Shown in pieces: positions 24,228 through 36,076 of a stretch of 64,000 nucleotides of DNA. Position numbers and translations under genes: made by a program. This DNA is from Brienomyrus brachyistius (lineage: Eukaryota; Chordata; Actinopteri; Osteoglossiformes; Mormyridae), in contig NC_064548.1 in assembly GCF_023856365.1 (NCBI RefSeq), positions 20,384,461 to 20,448,460 of the forward strand, written 5' to 3'. Each line of letters starts with the position of its first letter. Within the stretch, counting starts at the first letter, position 1. Under the pieces are notes generated by a model. It ran no database searches, was not told the origin of the DNA, and saw nothing but the letters and a program-made list of their open reading frames with translations.

Positions 24228-24348
24228 GACAAGGCGCTGCGGGTCTGCCTGTACTCCGGCAGCAGCAGCGAGCCCGAGGACGACCCAGAAATTGACATGG
24301 ATTTGAGGTGCCGACTTCCACACAGTAAAACCAAGAATCTCACCCAAG
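24228..24348 (+). CDS. NCKAP5: NCKAP5 internal coding exon (acidic segment)
   Basis: This 121-bp exon runs from a gccgcctctccag acceptor to a gttggt donor (phase 0 in, phase 1 out). It encodes DKALRVCLYSGSSSEPEDDP, then EIDMDLRCRLPHSKTKNLTQ. The EPEDDPEID stretch resembles late NCKAP5 sequence. The 200 bp immediately upstream are unusually CpG-rich and contain an in-frame ATG at 24195, so this exon could also serve as the start region of a short isoform (see findings). Confidence 0.85.
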
Positions 24349-24822
24349 GTTGGTTCACCTCATTTATTTCTGTTTGTTCCTTCGTTTCCCTCCATTTCCA
24401 GCCCTTGTTAGTTCTTTCTGATTCAGTGCCAGATAAACAGGCTTCTTCATAGCATCCGGACTCCTGGGCGTGTGGTGCTGAATGCTTCCAGTATGACGGG
24501 AGCACCAAGGGACTGGCTGATCCCTCTGTGCATCCCAACATCCCTCACGGGAAGGCTTGGCCGCCTCTAATTATCCGACGGCGCGTTATTATTATCAGAA
24601 CATTCCTGTTCTCTCACGATCGCCTGTTAGATGATGATAAATTACACTGGAATGTGATTGGCTGTGTGGAGACACCAGCCCCTTCTCGCAGCGATAATGT
24701 GTATGGGCCTCTGTTATGGCGGTATGTATCGGAGATGGGCACAGAGGCCCGGCAATCTGCCGCCGGCTCCGGCAGCCTGGCCAGAAAACGAGAGACACAC
24801 CGATGTGCGTCACTCTCCACAG

Positions 24823-25001
24823 CCGATGGGGACCAGGAAGTGAGAGCCCAAGAGAAAGTGGGTGTTCACTGGTCCATCATGGACTACTACCGACAGGAGT
24901 TGCTCGTCCGGTACGGCGACGACAGGCACGCGGGGGTCTCTCCATACGGCTTCCTGAGCAAAGACGACAGACCAGAGATGGACACCGGTCACTGTGCTGC
25001 T
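24823..25001 (+). CDS. NCKAP5: NCKAP5 penultimate coding exon
   Basis: This 179-bp exon lies between a cactctccacag acceptor and a gtaagt donor (phase 1 in, phase 0 out). It encodes ADGDQEVRAQEKVGVHWSIM, then DYYRQELLVRYGDDRHAGVS and a tail ending TGHCAA. The frame stays open upstream to 24528, but that part is intronic. The phase chain with the preceding exon (CAA G|CC) and with the terminal exon is exact. I do not recall the mammalian equivalent residue by residue, so orthology is inferred from position and phase. Confidence 0.8.
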
Positions 25002-25360
25002 GTAAGTGCCTGCATCCCTGCCTCCAGCTTTGCACGGGAAGCTCTCCCACTACAGAAGCTTTAATAGCTCAGGGGCTTCTGAGTAACTCTTGTCTTCTGC
25101 TGTGCAACTCGTTCATTCTTGGAAAATAATGAAAGTGCAGCGAATGATGCGTTTTCTCCGGTGTTAACCTGCGTTACCCTGAAGTCCATCACTGTTGTTT
25201 TTGTAGGTTTTAGCTAAAATTACGTTGAGTGCGTTTAAAAGGTTGCAGTTCAGTAAATAATAATACATTTAATCATACACCAGGAGCCTGTTTCAGGAAG
25301 GTAAGTAGTGGAGTGGTCAGATTGTGTACTTCCCTACATCCATACGCTTCAGTGTCCCTC

Positions 25361-25860
25361 TGAACTCTGTTCCATGCCCTTTCTCTGTCCTACATCCTTT
25401 CACTAAGCTGATACACACCCTATCTCTAAGCTCTGTTCTATACCTTTTCTCTGAGCTCAGTCCTACACCCATTCACTAAGCTGATACACACCCTTTCTCT
25501 GAGCTCTGTTCTATACCCTTTTTCTGAGCTCTGTCCTACACCCTTTCACTAAGCTGATACACACCCTTTCTCTGCGCTCCGTCCTACACCCTTTGACTAA
25601 GCTGATACACACCCTATCTCTAAGCTCTGTTCTATACCTTTTCTCTGAGCTCAGTCCTACACCCATTCACTAAGCTGATACACACCCTTTCTCTGAGCTC
25701 TGTTCTATACCCTTTTTCTGAGCTCTGTCCTACACCCTTTCACTAAGCTGATACACACCCTTTCTATGAGTTCTGTTCTATACCCTTTTTCTGAGCTCTG
25801 TCCTACACCCTTTCACTAAGCTGATACACACCTTTCTCTGAGCTCTGTTCGACACCCTCC
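25361..25860. repeat. minisatellite with 73/73/48-bp higher-order structure
   Basis: Tandem units carrying ctgatacaca start at 25408, 25481, 25554, 25602, 25675, 25748 and 25821, so spacings are 73, 73, 48, 73, 73, 73. Each 73-bp unit is made of three subunits of about 24 bp (tgagctctgttctataccct type), and the 48-bp spacing equals a unit that lost one subunit. Confidence 0.92.
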
Positions 25861-27984
25861 CACCAAGGTTTTTAAGCGCCTTGGGGACACAGAGACCTGC
25901 ACAAATCGCAGCCCCCATCAGGACACACACATTTCGTCTGCGGGCTGCAGTATTTCACCATGCTGCAAAATAAGGACGGGCAGTACTGTGGCTACTCCCA
26001 CACTCCTTAATTCAGCTGTCTCAAGCCATCAGTGGAGTTCCGGACTTTTCTTAATACCCCAATGACAAATTTAGAAAATAAAACAATGATAATAATTATA
26101 AAAGGAGAACACACCATTATAAATAAGGACGGACTGACCTTTCCAGCCGTACTGAGGTGATTTGCGAGAGGCGAAGAGCTGCATTTTACCGTGAACGTCG
26201 ACATCTTAAAGGTCTCATTATCCTTCTCCATTCTCTTATTTTAATTGCGCTAAAAGGCAGAAATGCGTTCTGCCCAAAGTAAACATGAGCAGACCCGGTA
26301 CAGCAGTGCGTCACCGCGGTATTGGCATGACCTCGCTCACAGAGGAACACGCTGTGCTGGGCTGTGCAGATACTGCAGCTCCGAGTCTTTGACACATACA
26401 TTAAAGGGGCACTCACTACCTTTAAATGAAGCCACTTTTAATAGTTTGGCCAAAAAGGGGCAGATGCTCAGGCACACCTAGCCGCCCCCCCCCCCCCCCT
26501 TCCCAATCCAGCCACCAACATACACGCCTGGCACTGTGCCTACATCCAAGCACAGTTAAACAGAAGACAGCAAGCAGCACACTACCAGCTGGGGATTTAT
26601 AATATCTTTACGCTCTCTTTAAACAAATGATAAATGTCTCACTTTGTGTCTGACTAATTCCCTCTCCATAAAATAACATTGCAGTGTCCCATATTGTCTG
26701 ATAACGAGCAACATAAACTTTGCTTCTTTGCTAAATTTCCCCTTCAAGACATAAAACCCACAAACATCTGGTGCAGTGAAACAGTGTAAAATGAATCATC
26801 ATGACTGATTTACCCGTGTGATGGATTTTACATAATGTAAAATTTTGTTAATTAAAAGGTAGTAACACTAATGCAATTATATTTGTTGATGTACATCGAG
26901 GATTGAGTGAGAACAGTACATTAACGTTCAGGTAGGGAGAGAAAGTTCTCCAAATGTTCAGTCTCCGTCCAGGTACTTTTGAAATGAAGTATAGCTCGAT
27001 TTAACTTATCTGAGGAGGTTTCCACCCATCTTGGGACACAATCCGGGCCGGCCCTGAGTGTTCTGGCATACTAGGCGAGATGCTGCTGTGCACCCCCACC
27101 CCCCAGGGCAAAAACAAATTTAGTGAATTAATTTATATTTAAAACCTTTCAGTAGCACAGCGTGTCTGGCTGCGCACCAGCCAGCTCGCGTCGGTTTCAC
27201 AAGAAAAGAAGTGAAATATTAATGTAAATAAGTGTAACGTCATGGAGCGCAACCAGTTTTATTGAAATGTTTTGGTCACTGAGAATCATCGGTCACCTAT
27301 AAGGAAGGCTGGCCTTAGATCCCAGGATCTTCAGTATGATTCGGAGGGACTGATGATGTTGGTTTCCGCAGCTCTCTAAGTAACACCATCCTAAAAGCTC
27401 ATTTATTGGAGAAGATTTCTGTCAGGTTCTAAGCTGGAGCACTTGAGTCTCCAAGGAAAGGTGACGTTCCCGTGGTAGGAATTCCTGCAGCTCGTAGACC
27501 CAGATTCTGAATGCATCGCTTGACCTTTACTGGAGCTGGAATTATAATAGATTTCCTCTTCCACCCCCCCCCCCTCCCTTCCTTTCAGCTGCAGAGGCAG
27601 AAACAAGGTGCATGACCAACACCCCCCCCCCCCCCAAACACCCAATGATTAGTGACAAGACTTTCAACAGTAGAAATCGTTGTTAGCATTGCTAACTACA
27701 AGTCAGGGGTTAGGCCTTCTACAGCATCGAGCGCATTAGCTTGGCATTGGCAGGTGTTTTATAAGCCGGCAGAAGGATTTGCTAGGAGGTCACTGGCAGT
27801 CAATGGTCGACACCTTACAGGCATGTTAATACGACATAAGACCATGTGTTTTCATTGCCCCCGGATTATTGGCAGGCGTCTTTATAAAATGCGTATCGCC
27901 AGTGTGTCACCATGCAGCCGATATAAAGCACAGAGCAGGCCTCCATTATGTCGAAAGATATACTCTCCAAGTTTATCTACATTT

Positions 27985-28520
27985 GTGACCCGTGCTGGCA
28001 CAATGAGTCGGAATGCACACAGGCTAATTATGAGCTAGAGTCAAAAATGTCAGAGAGTTCATTTTTGTCGAAATTGAGATTTTCCCAAAAATGAGTCCAT
28101 TAAGTCATCGTCTATCGATCCCAATAATCAAAATAGCAAATAAATACCTTGAACCATCATAATTTTTGTACGGGCTTTGTCTTCAGACATTAGTCCTTTA
28201 TCTTAAATTTTCTTAGAAAATCCGTGTTTTTCTCCACTCACTCGCGGCATGACGGGGAATCCCCCCACCGATTGTTTGGTATCACTGTGAAGCGAGGCTC
28301 GCCTACTTTCTAAACATTTGCATAGAATTTCCAATGACATCACTCTGAACCAATAGAACTCGATTTTATAAAGCCCTGTTTATGTAAACAACTTCTAACG
28401 GATGTAACTGGGCCATTTTTTGTCCGATTCCAACAAACCATACATCATTTTGAAGGTTTTAAAAAGGAGAATCTAAAAATAAATTTCCTCATTCCGACTC
28501 ATTTTGCCAGCACGGGTCAC
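27985..28520. mobile_element. 536-bp non-autonomous DNA transposon
   Basis: Terminal inverted repeats of about 29 bp: left GTGACCCGTGCTGGCACAAT then GAGTCGGAA, and right TTCCGACTC then ATTTTGCCAGCACGGGTCAC. The interior is AT-rich and non-coding. The flanks show only a short possible duplication (attt), so the superfamily is left open. Confidence 0.85.
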
Positions 28521-31044
28521 ATTTTGTGATAGACCAGCTCAGCCCGCAGCTGGCGCCATGTACACACTTGCTGCGTAATACCTGGCTTTTCCTCTGATCG
28601 CGCTACAATAATTAGCAATATAAATGAAACAGAGTTGATGAAAAGTATATTGAAGTAAATTGAAAGCAGGTGTTTCCAACCAGGTGCTTTTCCTGTGTTT
28701 AAGCTGATGCATAGAAATTGCACAGTTCTTGCCTTGCATGGCTGTGAGTTGATATCAGTGATTTTGAGAAGCGATTGTTGGTTGCCACATGCCGGGAAGG
28801 GCCTTTGTTGATTGAATCTGTTAAACTGGTGGCTGTTTTGCGAAGCTGGTGGAGTCATCGTTGGGATGGAAGTCTGAGGGGCAGACATCATTGGCTTAAG
28901 TCAGTTGTGGAGGACTTTTTTTTGTGTGGCAGATCTAGATACTAGGAATGACGACCAAGCATCTCAGAACTGGTATTGTCCATTGGGAGCCTTACAGAGA
29001 GAGACAATATACCCCAGATGCATAATCACCCAAAAATGCACTTTTTTGTGAGTCAAGTGGTGCAAAGTGGACAGTGGTCCTCAGAGCATTGGGGGATAAA
29101 GGTCACATGGGTAATCTTTTATCGAAAGAGTGCATGTATGACAGACTCCACAGGAACCCACAGACTGGAGTGTTTGTGAAGGGTGCTAGCAGAGCCGTAT
29201 GGAGTGGGTTGCATTTTCCCAGAATGCTTCATGTCCTCTCAACCCACTAGAGGGAAAGATAAATGTCAGTATATACAAAATTGTTTTTAGTGATCACGTT
29301 TCTGTCCTGCTGTCCTCGGATTCCTCTGTTCACTGGGCATTAGTGGTCACGCACTAATTTGATGAGTGTGAAAACGTGCAAAATGTGTGCCTGGACTGTT
29401 CCTGGCAGCAGACCTCAACCCAGAGATGTACTTTAAGGCAATCTGAAGCTGCACCTTAGGTAGTATTTTGCACCATCATCAGAACACCAAATGATGGACA
29501 TTTGCATTGAAGAGTGGTGTCATATCGCTGCGGTAGAGTCCCAGCAACTATCTACACCGAGGTACACAGGAGCTGTTCTGCAGCCTCGAAGGGCCAAAGC
29601 CTTATGAAAACAATTCAGACTAGTTGTCTTGGCAGCTTCGTATATTATAGCCATGTATTTCAGCCCAAAGTAAAGAGAAACTTGTTGTTCTTGCCAAATA
29701 TTCCCTTTTTTTAAGCACAACTTGCAGTGAGTGCCAGCCAGTTTCTGCAGGAGAGAATTCTAATTGTGTTGAATTACTTTGCCCTTTTATATATGTGGGG
29801 AAATGCCTACTAGTAGTTAAGTTTTCTGAACAAACAGGCCAGGTTTGGGCACCATAAAATGGCTTAGTGCCAGCTTCACTTCACCCAGCACACTACAGTT
29901 GGAGCGCTCCATCCAAAAAGAGCAACCGAAAAGCCAAACAAGCTGCGTAGGATGAAGAATTCATCATATTTGACCGTTAGACAACATTAAGGGCCTGAGA
30001 GCAGTGAGAGTCCTTGCAGGCTGTGGATCAAAGGTTCGCTTTGACTGCAGCTTTAGTTATTTCCAGGTCCTCGCTAAGCCTGTCGAACACGGGGTAATTG
30101 TGCGATGGGCGGCGGGCAGCGAGGTGCAGGCTGTGCATCCACCTTAATGCGAGGGACTGAGCCGTGGATGGCGTGGGGTGCAAAGAGGTGCAGTGGGCTC
30201 AGTAATGAGAGGACCAGTGCCTGCCTTCTGATTAGGCTCCCCACAGGGCTCTGGGGCCACAGCCGTCCTGGGCACACAGAGCCCCGACAAACCGGCTTCC
30301 AGCCCCAAGCGTTCCTGACGGAGAGTCACCTTTCCAGGCGGGGGGGGGGAGGATTTTACACTGAGAGCCGAAGTCCTGAAGTTTATCCCGAGCCTAGTGC
30401 TCTGTCAGTTATTACTGCCTGTCTGCCATTTCCACCTCCTCTGCTGATCAGCAGAACACATCACAACAAGCCAATGGGCCGGCCGACATTCACCAAGTAG
30501 AGGACGTCGCTTAACCCTCTCTAATGGCGCCTTATGTATGCCAGCTCTGCAAAACAAAAACGAACGACCTTCGAGTATAAGCAATGTCTGCAATAATGTT
30601 TAGGCTTTGAAATACAAACATACCATTTAAGTTAATGCTCTTAATTCTGTATGTATTAAAGTCATTTTTTTTTTGTCACCACTCCCATATCAGTCAGTTC
30701 TGTCCAGCGTCTGACACCCCCCTCAGCCTACCCCCCCCCCCCCCAGCCACACACATCCCCCCCCAGCCGCACACATTCCCCAGACTCCAGCACTCGTGCC
30801 TACGGGCCTCCTGCCGGGATCCTGCTGCACGGGACGCCTGACATGGGCTGGCTGAAGAGGGGGCTGATCTCTCAGCCCTCTGTCAGGTACCAGCAGATGC
30901 TGATGCAGCATCCAGCTACCTACCCAGCCCCCACTTCTTCACTGCAACATTTCCCATGTTCTCCATCAGAACAGGGTGTCCTGGCTGCGTGGCTTGCAGG
31001 TGTTCCCCAGGACATAAAGAGGGTGGTTAGGGTTAGCTCATGGG

Positions 31045-31210
31045 AGTTGCACACAAAAAATTTTGAGGGAAGAATGAGAAATGATTGGTTCAGACAGAGA
31101 ACCAATCAGACTGTAGAGGAGGTGGATCCAAGCAACTAGAGGAGGCAGGTCTAACCAATCAGGGGTGTTGGACCCACCTAGGCTTAGGCACATAGACACT
31201 CGAAAAATAT
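31045..31210. mobile_element. hairpin MITE, copy 2 (inverted)
   Basis: Shares GAATGAGAAATGATTGGTTC, AACCAATCAGACTGTAGAGG and CAAGCAACTAGAGGAGGCAG with copies at 136-300 and 44157-44330, and is internally palindromic. Confidence 0.75.
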
Positions 31211-33544
31211 GAAAAGAAATCATTATCTGAAGTGGGCAAATAATGAACAAAATGTTGTTACTATGGAAAATAGTAAATGCAATCAGAGCCTACCATTGCT
31301 CAGATATATTTGATAGCTCACTTTCAGTGGTCAAATCAAGCCTAATGTTTCGAGGGGTTACAGAGGAAGTAGGACCTGGTCTTTCATCCATGGGTATCCA
31401 GCACATAACAGGCCCCCATCCCAATATCTTGTCCTGCCAGGCAGACTGGGACACACGGTGACGCAGTGGAGATGCTCTTAATAACGTCTCACAAACACTC
31501 CCAGAGCGGAAGGGGGGGGCACTTCTCCAAAGCTTTAGTGGCTCCCATCAGTCGCTCGGCCCGAGCTGGCCCCACCATTCATCATTCCTATCATCCTCAG
31601 ACCTGAGATGTCTGTGCCCCCCCCCCCCTCGGTTTTTGATCTATAATAGAGATTGCTGGGAGTTGGCCTGACTGTGGGGTTGTTGCTGCTGTTGGCTCTT
31701 TCCGAAGCGGCATCATGATGAACGTGGATGAAAAAGCCCCCCCTTTCCCAGCTCGTGTATGGCCATGCACACACACAGCAGCCCCCTTGACGGGAATGTG
31801 TCCTCGTGAAGAAAGGAGCACAGTGCAGAAAGCCTGTCCTCTTTACGGTGTTCTGAACCAAACCATTAGGGAGTCTCAACAATGTCAGAATTGGGTTTTA
31901 TTTTTAGCTCGGTCTTGGTCTTTTAACTTAGCCAATTAGCCATGGTTAAAAGGGATATTGTGGAATCCCAAAGATGTGATTTCTCTTTGAATAGCAATCA
32001 TTCCAGGGATTTAAAGTTATGAGCTCTCCTATCATTGTGTCATTTTCCTGCATGTGAAAGGGCATCGATACTGGGACCGAAATCGACACAATGTACGAAG
32101 ATATACGTAACGGCACTAGAGGATTACTGAGACTCATCAGGATCAACAATAAGATTTAGCAGTAGTGTCAGTCACCTCACCATGCCTCACCAGAGATGCT
32201 CAGTGATGCCCAGTCCATACTGGGCTAATGCAACCCCTTCTCTTCTTCAATGTCATGGCTCACCAGGAGCGGGTCATCACTCATGGCACACACTGAGATA
32301 TAGTCTGCTCTGGACCCCACCACTGGGGCCCTATGTTCTGGATTGTAATGGCCTTTCTAACCAGCTGATTCCAGGATACTTAGATCCATTCCAAGCCTGA
32401 TTATAGGAGATTAATTGTTTTCTAACGATGGCAGTGACTTGTGAAAGTCATGCAATAGACCCAGTACTTAATTGCAGCCAGCATATTGGGATCCATGCGG
32501 CTACCGCCATACAGTCCGGTGTTCCGAGTGGAGAGGATAATTGAGGACAATTTAGCTTCTCCTGATGAGATTGTTTGCCGTTTCGTGCGTGTCGCCATTC
32601 AAAGGGGTCACCAGCTTTCTGAGTAGCGTGTGTCTTTGGCTCTTTTCTGCTCTGTTTTTCTTAAGATGACGGACCAACTGCGATTAAAAACTTATCTCGG
32701 CACGGCTTCTGTCACAGCCTCGGCCTTCGTTGGGCTTCAGGGGTCACTCTGCTCCATTTCTGGTGCCATAATAGGGCTCCATGTAGCTGCTCGTGAACTG
32801 CAGGGCTTCCTTTACCTCTGTGTGTGCGGTCTGTGCACTGAGGTTACGCCACTTCCACAAGCCGATCAGAGGAGTCAGCCAGTGGGCTGCTTCTTGAGTG
32901 ATCCCTCCTTCGGTATATCTACGTATAGGTCAGAGCCTTCGAAGAACAGCATGAAACTGATCCATAGGAGAAGCTTTGGAGAGCCTGCAGGCAAACCTGA
33001 ATTAAGTCGTGTCTGAGATGTAAGATGGAAACTGATTTGTTGTTGTCCGCTTTCACACATAATCGTGGACAGAAAAAGACCAGTTGTTAGTTCTGAAAAT
33101 TCCCAACACCCTTTTGTCCACAGAATTTCTGTTTTCCAGTCTGCTTTTTAATTGTTAGTAATTCTCGTTAATTAAGGCTCAGTGATTAGAGCATGTGGTA
33201 AATTGCTTGATGTTTTAGATGAATAACAGCAGTTGCCTACCTCTAATTAGCTCGTCCTGCTTTTCATTTCAAATGTAATGTCAACATGGCCGCATGCACC
33301 AGGTCTGTTTGACTTCCCTTTGGGGAATACCGGGCTGCAAACATGACAAAAATATTATTAAACTATGGAGAATGACACTGAATAACAATTATATTTCTCT
33401 TTGAACTCATTTTCACATAAAGGTTTGCTGTCAGGCATACAGAAGTCACACCATGGTCCTGGGGGAACATTCTCTTGTGCCACTTTAAACCTGTGTATGG
33501 ATGTTCTGACAATAAAGCCCACTTGAGTTCAGTGGAGATGAATG

Positions 33545-33900
33545 GTTAGAATGTGGTCTGATTTGCGTTGTACTTAGTGCTCCTTCCAATAAAGAAGGCG
33601 AGCCAACCAAGTGAGGTGACGGACGAGGACCCAAGGCTCTCTTGAGTTGAGTTGAGTTGAGTTGAGAAGAATGGTTAAAATATGGTCTGAGTTCCATTGT
33701 ACTTTGTGCTCCTTCCAATCCAGAGGACGAACCAACCAAGTGAGGTGACGGATGAGGTCCCAAGGCTCTCTTGAGTTGAGTTGAGTTGAGAAGAATAGTT
33801 AAAATATGGTCTGAGCTCCATTGTACTTTGTGCTCCTTCCAATCCAGAGGACGAGCCAGCCGAGTGAGGTGGTGGATGGGGACCCAAGGCCTGGCGTCAT
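33545..33900 (+). repeat. tandem triplication of NCKAP5 terminal exon 5' end
   Basis: Three diverged copies of a unit comprising intron sequence (tatggtctgagttccattgt), the acceptor (ccttccaatccag) and about 55 bp of exon. Copies of ccttcc start at 33582, 33711 and 33835, so periods are 129 and 124 bp; the 5-bp difference is one unit of a TTGAG microsatellite (5 versus 4 copies) inside the repeat. Only the third copy continues into the real exon. Confidence 0.9.
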
Positions 33901-34108
33901 CGCTTCCCGCTTGGAATCCCTCAACGAGAGGAACAGCAGCGGCAAGGCATTCCGGCACAGAGAGCACGGTGCCGGTGGAGACGGACCCAGGCCCGGCAGA
34001 ATGGATGGCCGCTCTGACAAGGCTGTTGGGGGAATCTTAGGCTCGCTGAGCGACTCGCTGTATGATAGCTTCTCGTCCTGTGCCAGTCAGTCCTCCGCTG
34101 ATGTGTAG
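33848..34108 (+). CDS. NCKAP5: NCKAP5 terminal coding exon
   Basis: The last coding exon starts after the acceptor ccttccaatccag (phase 0) and runs 86 codons to TAG at 34106-34108. The C-terminus contains GILGSLSDSLYDSFSSCASQ and ends SSADV, matching the conserved C-terminal signature of the NCKAP5/NCKAP5L family. Joined to the nine upstream exons it closes an uninterrupted 1,659-codon frame. The acceptor and the first roughly 55 bp of this exon are present in two further diverged tandem copies directly upstream (see repeat at 33545-33900). An additional phase-0/0 exon within the 8.8-kb intron before it cannot be excluded. Confidence 0.94.
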   Translation, partial: RTSQPSEVVDGDPRPGVIASRLESLNERNSSGKAFRHREHGAGGDGPRPGRMDGRSDKAVGGILGSLSDSLYDSFSSCASQSSADV

Positions 34109-35600
34109 GGCTGGTCCGGGAGCTGGCGCCGTGATGCGCACCACTTACAAAATCAGGGTAGACGGGACCACTGGTAACCACAGGAGATCTGAAGATGTTT
34201 GAGGACAAATGATGAGCATGGCTCACAGACAGAGAACCGGGATGGTTCAACGTGGAACCGTCACGGACCTGGCCTCATCAGAGTAAATACAGAGTGACTG
34301 CCTGTCATTGCACTGTGACGAACACTGTACATAGTTTCTTAGGAATTCAAAGTGGAAACATATTCGTAACAACAATAACAAGAAAACACAAAGCAATAGA
34401 CATTATCAGCTGGTGCTGTCATTCGCGTTTACAAATGAGCCTGTAATAAGGCGGGACATATCTCTTCTCTTTCAATATCATGATAATTACAGGAATAAAT
34501 CACAGTAATTGGTGTGTTCGGGTGCCACTTCCGGAATTTGTAGCGATGCCACAGCGGTTATCTGAGTGACGCTGGGAAAAAGAGCGTCGGTCTGTGAGCT
34601 CTCACACCTGTCTATAGACCCCTCCGAGCATCTGTTTACACATAAATTGCTTTTTTTTTTGCAATGCAGTCTCAGTATGGAATGACCTGCCGATATGAGC
34701 AGACTTTCACGACCAGCAAAAACGGCGCTAATGCTAACACTTTATGCTAAGTGACCCGTAGGACCATAAATTCATAAGACAGCGTCCAATAACTACTGAG
34801 CAGTTACGACCTGTGAATTATGTCAAACTGTGCCAACCAAAAGCTTCCGCGTCCTTCAGTTGTTAGCTCTTGGTTTTCCGTTCCTTATTGTTCTTGCACA
34901 CGAGTTGCTTACTGCGTCATTACAGCATAATTACATGTCAGTTAGGTCACACTGCGGGAAGTTTGGACACAGCATTCTCTGGAGAGATCGAGCCCAAGGC
35001 TGTAGCTCAGGGATTAAGCAGCCGACGTGCTTCTTGGCAGCGATGGTGCAGTTACCATGTTCTTCTTCCTGTGCACGGGGGGCTCTGGGTAGAGAAGCAG
35101 GCTAACGTTACCTGCTTCTTATTTAATGTTGTTTTTTTTAATGATTGTTTTCTATGTGAGGGTGTAGATATTTTAAGACAAAAATGCTTTGCTGTCCTCC
35201 TGTAAAATCTGCTGTCTCCCTGCCTATATCTGGTGTATTTGGCCTTGAAGAATGTCATGCCAAAAATGGAACATCTGGCCAATCGAGCCTGGTGCTACTC
35301 AAAGGTGCAGCCCGCGTCTGTCAGATTGTTCGTACGTATGGAGAGAGTCTATTTCTTAGGCTAAGCATATTTTTCTAGATGTCATGTATTTATAACCACT
35401 TTTGTATATGAGGCTGTATAGAAGTGTAATTGTATTATTTCTTATTCTCCCTTAATGTTTACTTCTTCAGAGGATCCCATATGGGCAGTGTTATTTCACC
35501 AATGATTTGTGCAATTCTGGCTGTTACATTAGACTCGCTCTATATTTTCTGTAATAATACAAATAAAATTATTTCTGTTTTTAAGTTTCAAAACACCCAA
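34109..35600 (+). other. NCKAP5: probable NCKAP5 3' untranslated region
   Basis: The stretch after the NCKAP5 stop codon contains no recognisable coding exon. Two AATAAA hexamers are visible, at 34494-34499 and 35562-35567. The second lies in an AT-rich context followed by a T/GT-rich stretch and looks like the better end of a long 3' UTR. The true end is inferred, and transcript 3' ends would settle which signal is used. Confidence 0.45.
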
Positions 35601-35672
35601 CTTAGCTCTGCTTTCTGGCTGGGTTCATATGCTTGCTGTGTGGGTATCTGTCTGTCTGTGCGTGTGCATGCA

Positions 35673-35692
35673 TGTGTGTGTGTGTGTGTGTG
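35673..35692. repeat. (TG)n microsatellite
   Basis: Ten TG dinucleotides within a longer imperfect TG-rich stretch. Confidence 0.9.
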
Positions 35693-36056
35693 TTTGTGTG
35701 GGTACACGTGTGGGTATGCATAAATTAACATTGTGGGGACCAAATGCCCCCAAATTGTGACAAAAACCTGTTATTTTGACATTGTGGGATATTTTTCTGG
35801 TCCATTCAACTAAATTTTTATGAAAATCAGTGACTACAATCAAGAAAATTTTTTTTTAAATATTTTTTGTTCGGTCCCCACAAGAAGAAATTCAATTTTA
35901 TAGAAAAGATTTAACTGTAATCAAAAATGCAAAGAAAACTAAAAATGTTTGGTTACTTATGTTGGCAGGGCTGGGTAGGGGTCAGGGTGTCAGTTGCGAT
36001 TAGGGTTTTGCCCATAGATTTGAATAGAGGGTCCCCATAAATATACGAGTACTGGT

Positions 36057-36076
36057 CTGTGTGTGTGTGTGTGTGT
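36057..36076. repeat. (TG)n microsatellite
   Basis: About ten alternating TG dinucleotides. Confidence 0.9.

Larger units (their letters stand above)
25002..33847. other. large last intron of NCKAP5
   Basis: This 8.8-kb intron is phase 0/0. It contains the 73-bp minisatellite (25361-25860), poly(C) tracts (26486-26499, 27565-27574, 27622-27635, 30729-30744), a 536-bp inverted-repeat element (27985-28520), a hairpin MITE copy (31045-31210) and the tandem duplication of the terminal exon's 5' end (33545-33900). No further exon could be identified, but a small one could be hidden. Confidence 0.6.

Noticed and set aside
24528..24822. Upstream part of a 178-codon frame as coding sequence
   Set aside because: A good acceptor at 24821-24822 and the phase chain place the exon start at 24823; the upstream frame is chance.
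33485..33967. 160-codon minus-strand frame with internal protein repeats
   Set aside because: Created by translating the tandem triplication of the NCKAP5 exon end in antisense; no family match.
34091..34108. PDZ ligand at the NCKAP5 C-terminus (SADV)
   Set aside because: The -2 position is alanine, not Ser/Thr, so it does not fit the class I motif.
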